Shown: in pieces, positions 38,272-47,896 of the stretch
How the letters are laid out: every line of letters begins with the position of its first letter
How positions within the stretch are numbered: position 1 is the stretch's first letter
Assembly (NCBI GenBank): GCA_036937835.1
Contig: CM072879.1
Span: 15,803,001-15,867,000 of the forward strand
DNA: 64,000 nucleotides
Direction: 5' to 3'
Source: Pampus argenteus
Lineage: Eukaryota; Chordata; Actinopteri; Scombriformes; Stromateidae
Made by a program: the position numbers and the translations under genes
The notes under the pieces: generated by a model
Seen by the model: only the letters and a program-made list of their open reading frames with translations
Told to the model about the DNA's origin: nothing
The model's database searches: none

Positions 38272-38786
38272 TTAAAGGGGCACGCCACCAATTTTACAGA
38301 TGAAAGTCAGTTTAGTCATAGTGAGAATCATTACTAAGCCCCTCGAAACAGTTGTTTATTAGCGCTTCTGTAGCTTTGGAGCTCCAAAATCTGAAAAACC
38401 CCAAACTCATCAGGGTTATCTCGTCTGGGGCTTAGAGGCTACATATGTACAACAGAGAGTCCACTGTACTGTTGAGTGGCAGCTTGACTAATAGGGATAA
38501 AAAGGGTAAGTATACTTCAAATGTTATCCTTCCTGACTGTTGAACAGTGTCTTAAACAACACGTCTCCTGCAACACCTTCTGACAATCTGACATCTGACA
38601 ATTTCTCTACCCTTTTTTTTTTTTAACAAAAACTGACAAGCCGATAGGCATGCCCATTTCACACAGCGACTGCTCAGGTGTGAGGAGGTTAGAAAGTAGG
38701 AAGGATTTGAACTTGTAGTGCATCTTCTCGTTTTTTTATGTCTTATTGTTAAAGTCCACTTCTAAATATCTGGAATATCCCTTTAA
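38272..38786. mobile_element. TTAA-flanked non-autonomous DNA element (MITE)
   Basis: The left end is TTAAAGGGGCACGCCACCAA and the right end, on the opposite strand, TTAAAGGGATATTCCAGATA. These share 12 of the first 16 positions, with differences that are mostly transitions. Both outer edges carry TTAA, the target-site duplication typical of piggyBac elements. The interior of about 500 bp has no coding potential. Assignment to piggyBac-type MITEs is inference. Confidence 0.6.
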
Positions 38787-38961
38787 CTCAAGACACGCTG
38801 GAGTATTTTAATGTTCTACAAATGCACTGTTAAATAAAAAAATTCAGCATTTCTACGTTTAGTGCAACAAAAATAACTGGATCCTAGAGGAAAAAGAAGG
38901 TGAATGCCGATCAGCCAAGCATCAACTCCATAAATTACTACCCAAATATTGCACATGCATC

Positions 38962-38967
38962 TTTATT
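38962..38967 (-). terminator. Candidate zg16 polyadenylation signal AATAAA
   Basis: The first canonical AATAAA on the minus strand downstream of the zg16 stop, giving a 3'UTR of roughly 440 bp. Transcript evidence is lacking. Confidence 0.35.
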
Positions 38968-39404
38968 ATTATGACCATGATGTATCAATCAGAATAACAA
39001 TAATTGTAAAGATTGAATTATTGAATAGGAGCTTAAACTTGCAGTCTACTTAAAACAGAGTAGAAACTTCCAGTAATGCCTTAGAGAGACACCGTAGATT
39101 TATCCTTCACCCAAATGTAAAAGTATTTTCTTCTATTAGTCTGAATGGCACAATACAAATTAATAAGACAAGATGGTATAAATCACTTAAGAATCCTCTG
39201 TTGTTCAGTGTGATAGCTCGAAGATGTGGTTTTCAAATATTGACTCTAGTGAGGATAATCATATATTTTTATAAAGAAATATAATCATGGAGACGGTTCA
39301 GTTGTGATGTCAAAACGACGAAAAAAATTACAAAAATGCACCACAGTCCTGAAATGACTTGTGATTCTCATCAAACTGGTTCGGCTGAAGTTTTGCAAAA
39401 TAAC

Positions 39405-39729
39405 TTAGTGCTCATTGGTGCCATTTGCAGTTGGATCCACAACAGCCCAGTGAGCTCCAATGGAGGTTATGCCTCCGTGGACTCGGCCACTGATGAAGCG
39501 CAGCTCGGCCTCGCTGTGGTCTGGATACATGTTGAATGAATGGCCACTGGGTTGGCCTGCAATCAGCGAGCGGCCTCTGTTAGTGACGAACACTACTGAC
39601 TGCAAGTAGTGAGCGTATTTTCCAGAAATCTGGATGATGGCTTCGTTCTCAAACAGCTCCATCTCTTGGGGTGTGCCGTACTGGAAGCCAACAACGGGGG
39701 ACCAGATGAAGCCGTAGCGGAACTGGAAG
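39405..39729 (-). CDS. zg16: zg16-like exon 5 (terminal coding exon)
   Basis: A 325-nt exon starts after the acceptor TTTATCAG and ends at TAA (39405-39407). It encodes residues 60-167, most of the jacalin domain, with a short hydrophilic tail DPTANGTNEH containing one potential N-glycosylation sequon (NGT). Confidence 0.92.
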
Positions 39730-40150
39730 CTGATAAAGGGGGAAATTAGACGAATGTATATGACAAGGGAGAAGTAATGATAACAACTAACTATTGTCCA
39801 ATGTGATTAGCATTATCTGTCTACTTTGTGTATTATGACATTTTAAAACAAGATTAAAATATTTGATATTCATACCCTTGGATATAGTTGCTGTAGGCTG
39901 CCCAAACCCGGACAGATGTGATCCGTCCTTCTCCAGTGAGACTGTACGGCGATCCACTTCCTGACCCCACCGCTGGGGAGAACGAGTAGTGCTGAGGCTG
40001 GACTGCAAAGACAAGAGATACGAACATGAAGAAAAAATAAAAAATACAATCATTTACATGCATATTTATTTATTTATTTATTTTAAATTCATACTTACTG
40101 TCAGCCAAGACAGCGGTTGTGAGCAGAACGAAGAAGGTCAGGTAATGCAT
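39405..40150 (-). CDS. zg16: zg16-like secreted jacalin-fold lectin (zymogen granule protein 16 family), complete
   Basis: Three coding exons (40150-40099, 40002-39876, 39729-39405) join in frame to 504 nt, 167 residues plus stop, the same length I recall for human ZG16. Residues 1-16 (MHYLTFFVLLTTAVLA) are a signal peptide with predicted cleavage after Ala16. Residues about 20-158 form one jacalin-like beta-prism: GRITSVRVW, FQFRYGFIWSPVVG, IIQISGKYAHYLQSVVFVTN, LRFISGRVHGGITSIGAHW. ZG16 lectins are secreted by pancreatic and mucosal cells and bind mannose-type glycans or bacterial peptidoglycan. The C-terminal binding loop lacks the Asp of the GxxxD motif (Thr148 here), so sugar specificity may differ. 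Teleosts often carry several such genes; exact orthology is uncertain. A decayed copy lies upstream at 41455-41765. Confidence 0.9.
39876..40002 (-). CDS. zg16: zg16-like exon 4
   Basis: A 127-nt exon lies between the acceptor TCTTTGCAG and the donor GTATGA. It encodes residues 18-60, including the first Greek key and the loop GSGSGSPYS that corresponds to the GG loop of jacalin-related lectins. Confidence 0.88.
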
Positions 40151-40151
40151 C
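40099..40151 (-). CDS. zg16: zg16-like exon 3 (start codon and signal peptide)
   Basis: The acceptor CCTCTACAG is followed by G and then ATG at 40150. The exon encodes the hydrophobic leader and ends at a GTAAGTATG donor in phase 1. Only one base of 5'UTR is in this exon, so the leader comes from the upstream noncoding exons. Confidence 0.88.
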
Positions 40152-40247
40152 CTGTAGAGGCAGGAGGCACAATTATTATTTACCTTTTTTTTTTTTTTTC
40201 CTAGGACACAGTGGATCCTAATAAAAGAAAAGCAGATGAATTCTTAC

Positions 40248-40285
40248 CTGTCTAATTTATTTCTTGTGCAATGATCAAGAGATTG
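40248..40285 (-). other. zg16: zg16-like 5' noncoding exon 2
   Basis: A 38-nt segment lies between a TTTTTTTATAG acceptor and a GTAAGAA donor and has no start codon in frame with the signal peptide. It is inferred from splice sites only. Confidence 0.5.
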
Positions 40286-40450
40286 CTATAAAAAAAACAA
40301 ACAGAAAAGTTAAAATATTAATGGGATTGTCAGTATTTGTTTTTCAGATATCCTTGAGATGAAAATTTGAAGAATCAACAAATAATCTATTAAACATTTA
40401 GCAGTCAAAGAGATTTAAAGAGAAGCAATAAAAAATAAGCACAAACTCAC

Positions 40451-40520
40451 CGATCAGCAGTTAAAGTGTGCGATAGTGTTGACATCAGTGTGTGCAGCTT
40501 CACCTCAGTCCAAGCGTCTA
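40451..40520 (-). other. zg16: zg16-like 5' noncoding exon 1
   Basis: The exon is inferred from the TATA box about 25-30 bp before its expected start and a good GTGAGT donor at 40450-40445. The 5' edge is an estimate. Confidence 0.5.
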
Positions 40521-40543
40521 ATTCGACTTGTGCAGCTGAAGGT

Positions 40544-40553
40544 GCTTTTATAG
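40544..40553 (-). promoter_or_regulatory. TATA box of the zg16-like gene
   Basis: CTATAAAAGC on the minus strand, a strong TATA box suited to a highly expressed secretory-cell gene. A CATAAA/TTTATG (CDX-type) motif lies 75 bp further upstream at 40625-40630, which would fit intestinal expression (inference). Confidence 0.6.
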
Positions 40554-41454
40554 CGTCTTCGTGCATTCCTGTGGGCATCTTACAAACATCCCGTTTGAAA
40601 CCAGTTCAAGGAAACAAATGGACACATAAATGATTTCTTTCTCATGCACATCACAGTTTGATATTATCAGTCAATCGTGGTGCGATTATAAAAGAAGGAA
40701 TGCTAACCTTGTTCCTAACAGAACGTTATGCATTTCCTTAAACTCGCCATTTCCCGCAAAAATACAACTTGCTAAAAAAGGCGTATGCACCTTTACAGAA
40801 ACATGTTGATGATGGTTTTTTTTTTAAATCAGATAAATGTTACACAATTATGGTGATTAAAATGAGAAATATTCTAAGAAATATGCAAAATAATCATTTT
40901 TATTATTAGTGGTATTTTATACATAGTGGAAAAAGTTTATTATATTAGTTAATTACTTGATGAAATACAACATTTTTACAAATTGTCTAATGCAGTTTCA
41001 GCTCTCTCACACTCACATTCATGTGTGAGTGTCACACGCTTCATCACTTATTATGTGACCAGTTCATGTGCTCGGTATTCATGCAGGAACTAACAAGCCT
41101 TTCTTTTTTTATGTTTTCACCACAACATGACATGTGTCATCTTTCATTCATTTCATTTATCTGTACATTTATCGACAACATACCGCGACTCTATTTACTC
41201 ATTAACTCTTCCTGGAAGCCAATTATTTTTAAACCAGCTTTGTACAACAATCAAGTAATAATAACCGTATTTCCTTAAAGACAAGATAATAAAAGAAGAC
41301 AGAAGCCTATAGGACAAAATCAAAATGACATATAAAACTTTTTTTTGGTTTAGAATCTCATCCACAGATTAAGTCATTGGTATCTTATCTATATAATATA
41401 TATATTATATATATACATATGTCTGTCTTCTGCTCCTCAGTGTACAGCAGTGCT

Positions 41455-41765
41455 GTTTGAGGCTGATTGCATTATGGCTCAGTGAGCTGCAACAGAGGTG
41501 ACGGCTCCGTTGACCCGCACCTGATGAAGCGCAGCTCTTGCTGGGATACACCTTGGAGGAGTGGCCATGATGTTGGCCTGTATACAGGAAACAGTCCATA
41601 CTTGTGGTAAACACCACCACTGATGTCAGAGCATAGAGACAGGCTTCCCAGAAATCTGGATGATGCTTTCACTTTCAAAAAACTCAGTTTCTTTTCAGCA
41701 TCTTGGTGTCCAGCAAAGTGTGACCGGGTGTTGGCTCGTTACATCTGGAAGCTATATGTCTAATG
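41455..41765 (-). pseudogene. Decayed tandem copy of the zg16-like terminal exon
   Basis: The region aligns along its length, in the same orientation, with zg16 exon 5. Shared runs in the same order include CAGTGAGCT, GATGAAGCGCAGCTC, GTTGGCCTG and CCAGAAATCTGGATGATG. Indels shift the frame, so only broken pieces (such as FLGSLSLCSDISGGVYHKYG) remain. I could not recognise copies of exon 4 or the signal-peptide exon nearby. It is most simply an old partial or eroded tandem duplicate. Confidence 0.8.
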
Positions 41766-42549
41766 GATATTACAATTTTAATTCCTGTGTGGCTGATAAA
41801 ACATAATGTGTAAATATAACATACATAGATGTCTGGTCTTGATGATCAAACAGATACCTGTAGCAAATGAGAAACCAAATATTATTTAATATAATAATGA
41901 CTGAATTTCAAAGACAACGTAAAGATTTGAAAACTATTAAATGATGGTAGGAGTGGTAGAAAGAACAGATTCAAGCTAATGGTAATAATAATAATATCTC
42001 TACATGAGCAGCTCCTGTATTTAAAGGTCTTTCTTTTCCTTGTGCCGGTAATTCTGGTTGAAGATATGATGAGAAAACAAAAGTTGGCGTTTCCCATCTA
42101 TCTCACACTGATGAATACTTTCTGTCTTGATCTGATATAACCAGTCTGTCGCGGTGACGTGTAGACTGAACACTACAGTCTTAACCCACAACTGTATCAT
42201 GCAATTACTCAAATACTGACACATTTACAGTATTAAATGTGTGTAATAGCTTTAGTGTTTAAGACAACTAATACCAGATATTAATTTAATAACACAAGAA
42301 TCTCTCTCCTAAAAACTAAACTTTAGTTTGTATTTTCTCAGTTGTTTAAATTTGCAGAATTTTTGGTTTCACTTTCTCAGGATCATGTATGACACAGAGT
42401 TTATGACGCCACTGCTTTTAACAAGCGCTTCCTGGACAACACCATTGTTTCACGCTGGTGTGAATCTGAAGGGAGTTAATAAGCTCAAATGATTTGTGAC
42501 ATCCTGTCAGAGTAAACCACAAAAAGTCCAATGCAAAAAATGTTAATAT

Positions 42550-42555
42550 TTTATT
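42550..42555 (-). terminator. Candidate abra polyadenylation signal AATAAA
   Basis: Canonical AATAAA on the minus strand about 650 bp past the abra stop. An ATTAAA variant lies closer, at 42799-42804, so the site in use is uncertain. Confidence 0.35.
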
Positions 42556-43202
42556 AAGAAAAGGCCATCGGGTAGAGCTTTAAAGAGTAGTAGATAACTA
42601 TAAAGATCAATTAGTTCAGCTGAAACTTGATGACTTCCCCCAGACAGTCATAGTCACCTTTTACATTTCTTAAAACAGCCTCAGGAGGTTTAATTAAAAA
42701 AAAAATAAAAAATGCTGAGGTCTGCTTGGTTCCTCTGCGTTATGCCTCATACACTGAAATGAATGCTGAGCTGCATATATTCGGGCAATCAATCTGTGTT
42801 TAATTAACTGTGATCTGCTATACTGCAAAGCTGCTGATTATTTGGTACATTAACACATACTGTACTCAAGTATTTCATTACCATAAACTATAAAGAAAGT
42901 GCTAAAAAAAAAAAGAAAAAAAAGAGAGAGAGACCTGCATGAAAAAAGTATGCAAACTCCTCTGAATGTAAACGTAAGCAAAAGCTAGAACTGAGTTTGT
43001 GAATTAAAAACTTCAATATGTACTTCGATATGTGTACAATATGTACAAAAATAGCCACAAGACTTTCTTTGGATGATCCACATCGATTCATCCGTCTCCA
43101 TATTCACTGAACAGGTGAAACAGTATTTTAAACCCTCGTCTTAGCGGTGATGTGGTGACGTGGTGACGTGTCCACATCACCGCTTTGACCCAGGTGTCAC
43201 TA

Positions 43203-43686
43203 TCACACCAGCAGAGTGATGATCACTCCATCATCCTGGCCCTGCCACAGCATCTCTCCCTCGAACGCCACCTTCCCGTGTTTCCTGGCTCTCATCAGAA
43301 TCCCCACCACCTTGTCGGAGATGCGAACATATCTGTCAAACAACTCTCCGAACGTGACTCTGGTCTTTCCATCCGGGTCCGGATCAGCCATAGTCCTGAC
43401 CACGTAACACATGTCGTCTATCTCACGGTGGATGTGTTGCTCGGCGCGTTTGGCTCTCTCCGCTGTTTTGGTGCCCTCTTTGGGGTGTCCGTAACCATCT
43501 TGGCCTTTCTGGAGGCGGAGAGACATGGAGTAATCGTAGTCGAAGTATTCACTGAAGGGGTTGAGTTTCTGGTTGTCGGTGTGCTCTGAGGCCCAGTTCT
43601 GCCAGCGGCTCTTGAGATTTCCCACGGCGCTGTATTTCTTGGAGAGCGCATTGATCTTGTTGGCATCCTCAGCTTCCTTTTTGTAC
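43203..43686 (-). CDS. abra: abra exon 2 (Costars actin-binding domain)
   Basis: A 484-nt exon follows the acceptor TCCTTTCTAG and runs to the stop. It encodes residues 262-422, the most conserved part of the family. Confidence 0.95.
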
Positions 43687-44786
43687 CTAGAAAGGACGTC
43701 ATATTACATTACAAACTGATAGAAATACTGTTCTGAACCAGTCAGGGGGGTTAAATGCAGACTAGTTCATGTCGTGCTCACATGGTGCATTTTCTTAAAC
43801 ACAACTGTGTTTCTTGATGGAAAACATGGGACCAACTGCAAATTCTTGCTAAAACAGTTTGATCCTACAACTCTCAGATTGTCGTTTGGAAGACAACTGT
43901 TGCGTCACCGTGTTTTGTTGTTACCCTTATACACGTCTGTTCAGAAATAACTTTCTCTCTTCACTACAAATCACAAAATCAAGCACACTCATCCTACTCA
44001 CGTCGAGACTGGAAGTCTTTTGATCTTCACTGCTGACTCTGAGTCTTCGTCTTCCGCCTCTTTCACAGAGATTGTCCTGAATGCTTGAGAATCCTCCATG
44101 TTTAGTCTCTTCTCTACTTCAAGGTGTCCACTGTCCTCTCTATCAACACCACATGAGTGTCCATCTACTGGTCCACTTCCTTCTTTTTCGAGCTTCTTTT
44201 CATTCTCCACCTGCTTCCAGCTTTTGGTCAGTGATGATACCATGTTGGAGCATTTTCTGCGGCGTGTCGGTGAGCTTCTCTTCTTCAGCAGCCTGTCAAT
44301 CTCCTCCCCCGATGGCAGAGCTTCTTTCTTGATCCGCTCAGTGAGTAGTTCGATGCCAGCGCTTTTCTCCTGCGCCCCACTGGTCACAGTCTTCACCACT
44401 TGCTTCGTCTTGATACGAGACTCAGCCAGCGTCTCAGTTTTGGTCTTAACCTCCTCGGTCTTGGCCGCATCTTGGGTCTCCTCATGAGGAGTTGATGTCT
44501 TTTGAGCCTCGTCAACCGCATGATGCTGAGAGGCTTCTGTTGGCTGGTTTTGAGAAGGAAGAGGCTTCTTGGGGACCCACGTTTTTTGAGGTTCCTCTGT
44601 TGGATCTTTCAGCCACGAGGGCGACCAGCCGCTGGGTTCATTGGCCTGCTTGGTCTCATTCTCTGTCACCCACTGCTGCCAGCTGCTCGTCAGGTTGCAC
44701 ACCATGCTAATGGTGCGGAGCTTCTTGATGTTCTTGTTAGTGGATGGTTTCCTTTGGGAGGCTTGGCCTGTCTGTTTCTCTGACAT
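43203..44786 (-). CDS. abra: abra, actin-binding Rho-activating protein (STARS), complete
   Basis: Two exons (44786-44002 and 43686-43203) join in phase 2 to 1269 nt, a 422-residue protein; human ABRA is about 381. ABRA/STARS binds actin at the sarcomere, promotes Rho-dependent actin polymerisation and so releases MRTF to activate SRF in striated muscle. The N-terminus has the conserved SSWQQWVTENETKQANEPSG (residues 34-53). A middle basic motif SPTRRRKC (172-179) precedes MVSSLTKSW. The C-terminal 160 residues hold NLKSRWQNWASEH (285-297), then the Costars actin-binding domain with EGTKTAERAKRAEQHIHREI, FGELFDRYVRISDKVVGILM and the end GEMLWQGQDDGVIITLLV. The extra length lies in the Lys/Glu/Thr-rich linker, residues 60-160. 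The start Met is the first in frame. No TATA box was seen. Which teleost paralogue it is cannot be decided here. Confidence 0.96.
44002..44786 (-). CDS. abra: abra exon 1
   Basis: A 785-nt coding exon encodes residues 1-261 and two bases of codon 262, ending at a GTGAGT donor. It carries the N-terminal W-rich motif, the variable acidic/basic linker and the SPTRRRKC motif. Confidence 0.93.
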
Positions 44787-45602
44787 AATTAAGTGTGTTA
44801 ATGTGTCAGTTGATGCGGAAATAATCCCACTAAGTGAACTGTCAGATTAGCAAGAACAAATGAATCTCGTCTATGCTCGAACCTCGCTTGCTTCCTACCC
44901 TCATGCTTACAGCTACAGCTCTAAAACGGGGAGCGCAAACCCGAACATGCTGATGTAAAGTATTCAAGTCATCCAAGGCTACCGTGTTGATCGTCTTTCC
45001 CTGACACTGGTCACCCCTACAGTCTCATGTTGCATCACAGATTGTGAAGCTAGAGGCAAACAGGGCAGTAGACGAGGGGGAGCAGTCACTCTCTTAATCA
45101 ATGGAGTCAATGAAATGATTTCTATGAACCAACAAACCTTTCAGCAAAAACATGAAGAGATGCAGAGAAAAGAAAAAAAGACCTCAAATATCCTACAATA
45201 CACTGTAGAGAATATAAATATTTAGATCAAGAAAGATCAAGCTGTAGCAGATTAAAGGAGACATAGTCGAGGCAGAAACGGAGCATGTCACAGATACGAG
45301 GAGACACTTAATCCGAGGTGAGAAAAGAACCGGCAAACTTCTGATGAGGAAAGAATGTGATACCTTGAGAAGACAAGGATCTCTTGCTGACGCGTGGAGG
45401 GGTTTAGTCTTGCAATGCCGCTGGTAATAAGATCAATGCATTCTGGATTTAACACCACAGACCTCAACATAGTAAGCTTTGTAAAAACTGAGCTTCGACA
45501 GAGCTGTTTAGTGCTTTGTTTAACAGCTGTTTTATGTGAAGATACATAGTGCAACTGAATGCACGTTCATTTTTCATATCCGTGTTTGCAGAGGGACCTT
45601 GT

Positions 45603-45612
45603 TTATAAATAG
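45603..45612. promoter_or_regulatory. MEF2-type site upstream of abra
   Basis: TTATAAATAG fits the MEF2 consensus YTAWWWWTAR exactly, 817 bp upstream of the abra start codon. Mammalian STARS is a known MEF2 target in heart and skeletal muscle. The motif is short and could occur by chance. Confidence 0.3.
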
Positions 45613-46389
45613 AAGTTGGCACACATGAAGTTGCAGCTGTTTGCAGTCTGTCACAGAGCGTGGAAGTGACTCATCGACCATCGAGCACAGGATGTCTTCT
45701 CGAACCATTTCAGCGTGATATACTGATCCGTGTTCTGGTCTGAGTGGAAGAGTAGTACTCCTCCACAAGGACAAACAGGCCCATTACGCTCTCAGTGAAA
45801 ATAAGATAAATGGTTGCTTCTGCAATGGATCCGGTTTGCAAAAATCTTTCGAAAATATAACAAAAGGGCCCAATGGTCCAAATTGTGGCCTAATGTATTC
45901 GGTATCTTTGGGAGTTCCTATGAATTCAATAACAAAGCCAGAACAAAAGTTCAGTGGGTTTGAACGAACGCTGACTGCACAATCGAAGCATTTAAACCGA
46001 TTAAATGCAGCAACCAAAACTAAACTACAGAGCACAACAATGTCTTTTCAATACCTCCATTGTCTTGCATATTATGATAATAGTGACTCCTGGTCAACCG
46101 TCACATCCTAAACAACCCTCGGACCTGGTTTCTTTCCTTAAACACCATGTGGAGTTAAAACATGCTGTTTCCATCCATAGCTGGATATCACCTCAGAAGC
46201 TACACAAATCACAGCATATCTGCTGGGAAGTCTGCACCATCTTTCCTTTCTTCCCACAAAGAGTTTTGAGAAATACAGAATATGTGTTTTTTTTTCATTC
46301 ATTTAAAAAGCTTAACGGATAATTAAGATAATAAACTGCAAAAAAGTAATTTGTGAACAATAGAGGGTAAATGTGAGGGTGGCAGTCTG

Positions 46390-46403
46390 CCAGTAGAGGT
46401 CGC
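46390..46403 (+). promoter_or_regulatory. CTCF-like motif
   Basis: CCAGTAGAGGTCGC, one mismatch from the CTCF core CCAGTAGAGGGCGC, plus strand. Confidence 0.35.
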
Positions 46404-47884
46404 TATGATGTCAGTGTTGGCTGCATCCATGACACCAGTATGTAAGCCTCTCTAGCAGCAACCGGTCATACTGTGTGAATCATAGTGATTTGTATTTATT
46501 TATTCGGCTGCCTTTAAAATGTCACCTTGTAGAATTAAAATTAGATTATATAATCATATCATAAATGATCATATACACATATATATTACATAGCGTCTTA
46601 TAAAGCACTGACTGAAACGACACACTTGACACAAGTCAAGATAAATATGCATCAGTGAAAATGCTGTTAGCTGTTTGCTGGTTTCTATTGAAGCCGAAGT
46701 GCGTTTCAAATGGACCCGGTGGGTCAACTCCACTGAAGGCTGAGGAGGTCCAGCTCCGGAGACAAAGCACCTGTGTTTTCTGGTGCTTATTAACATCTGT
46801 ACTGTTACTGAAGCTTTGTTTACCTTCTACAGCTCGTTCCGAGACTGTTTTACTTGGCAGGCCATGTTATTTGTGCATTAATTGTGTAGGAATGTGCAGA
46901 TCTCTTCTGCCGTTTCTCCGCGACCCCCTCGTATGTTGTGATGCTGATCTCCTTAGACTGGATTTCTGCTTGCAGCACGTCCAGTAAGAGATGTTCAGAA
47001 CTATCATCCTGATTATACAACAGTGGCTTAAAGTTCAGATGGAGTTTATTTTTTCGGGAAAACGCAGTTCATGAAACTATAGTAAAATGAATGAAATGAA
47101 ACAGCTGTTGCCGGGGTTTCGGAGGATGTTTTTTGACTTCCTGCTTGTCTCTTCTTCATTTACAGCCTGATAAACAATAACTGTCAAACATATCGCTGTT
47201 GACAAGCGATCTGAAACGACTTCACTCAGCTACAGTTTCGATACAACTGCATGTTGTTCTTTCCTTTTCCACAATACTGACCTCAACGAGGAAGCCAGCC
47301 GCACAAATCTACCCTGGCTCGGGGAAAGTAAACCACGATGTAATCCACTAATACTTCCTTCCGAAGAGGCTGTATGTTATTGTTTTTCTGTGCCACTTAG
47401 CCCTGATAAATAAAGATGCGAAAGACAGTAAATTCAAGCTACCTCATCACAGGGGTCAGTGAGGGCCCGTCAGGACGCTGAGAGGATACACCGCTCCCTG
47501 CAGAGGGACTGACAGGATGACAGAGAGCGCCGCTGGAGCCAGACGACCTCATTCAAGGCTGAGGGAGACTTAAAGGTCCCTGGGTTGGATTTATATGACA
47601 GCTTTCAGGACAATGTTTTACATGATGAAGAGGATACCAGCAGGAGAGGAAGGTATATCATAAAACAGAAGCATTTAGGAGGGGCGAGTGTTTACAGTTG
47701 TAGAGGATTTAAAGTGCCCTGTTTAATGTTTTGTGTGTGTGTCACTGATTACTGCTAATGTCTGCAGCTGTAGTGGCTCTGTGAGGCTGTACTCGGGTAC
47801 AGCGGCGCTTTGGAGAAAAACAACACTACAGGTTGAAAAATTCAGCAGTCAAAAACGGTCTATAGTTACGGATGAGTGACAGAC

Positions 47885-47896
47885 GCCATCTAGTGG
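47885..47896 (-). promoter_or_regulatory. CTCF-like motif
   Basis: The minus strand reads CCACTAGATGGC followed by GTC, a full core match. It is oriented toward the motif at 25275, which has the opposite orientation. Confidence 0.5.

Larger units (their letters stand above)
37111..39404. other. Intergenic region between samd12 and zg16
   Basis: AT-rich DNA between the samd12 promoter and the zg16 3' end. It contains the TTAA-flanked MITE at 38272-38786 and the putative zg16 3'UTR up to the AATAAA at 38962. I see no gene. Confidence 0.7.
40554..43202. other. Intergenic region between zg16 and abra
   Basis: Contains the zg16 promoter, the zg16-related pseudogene and the putative abra 3'UTR (about 42550-43202). 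AT-rich, with a short TATATA stretch near 41390-41415; no further gene is visible. Confidence 0.65.

Noticed and set aside
40685..40694. TATAAAAG on the plus strand, considered as a divergent promoter opposite zg16
   Set aside because: No plus-strand gene or frame follows it; likely chance in AT-rich DNA.
46655..46987. Plus-strand frame of 110 codons right of abra
   Set aside because: No recognisable domain, and no promoter or splice context.
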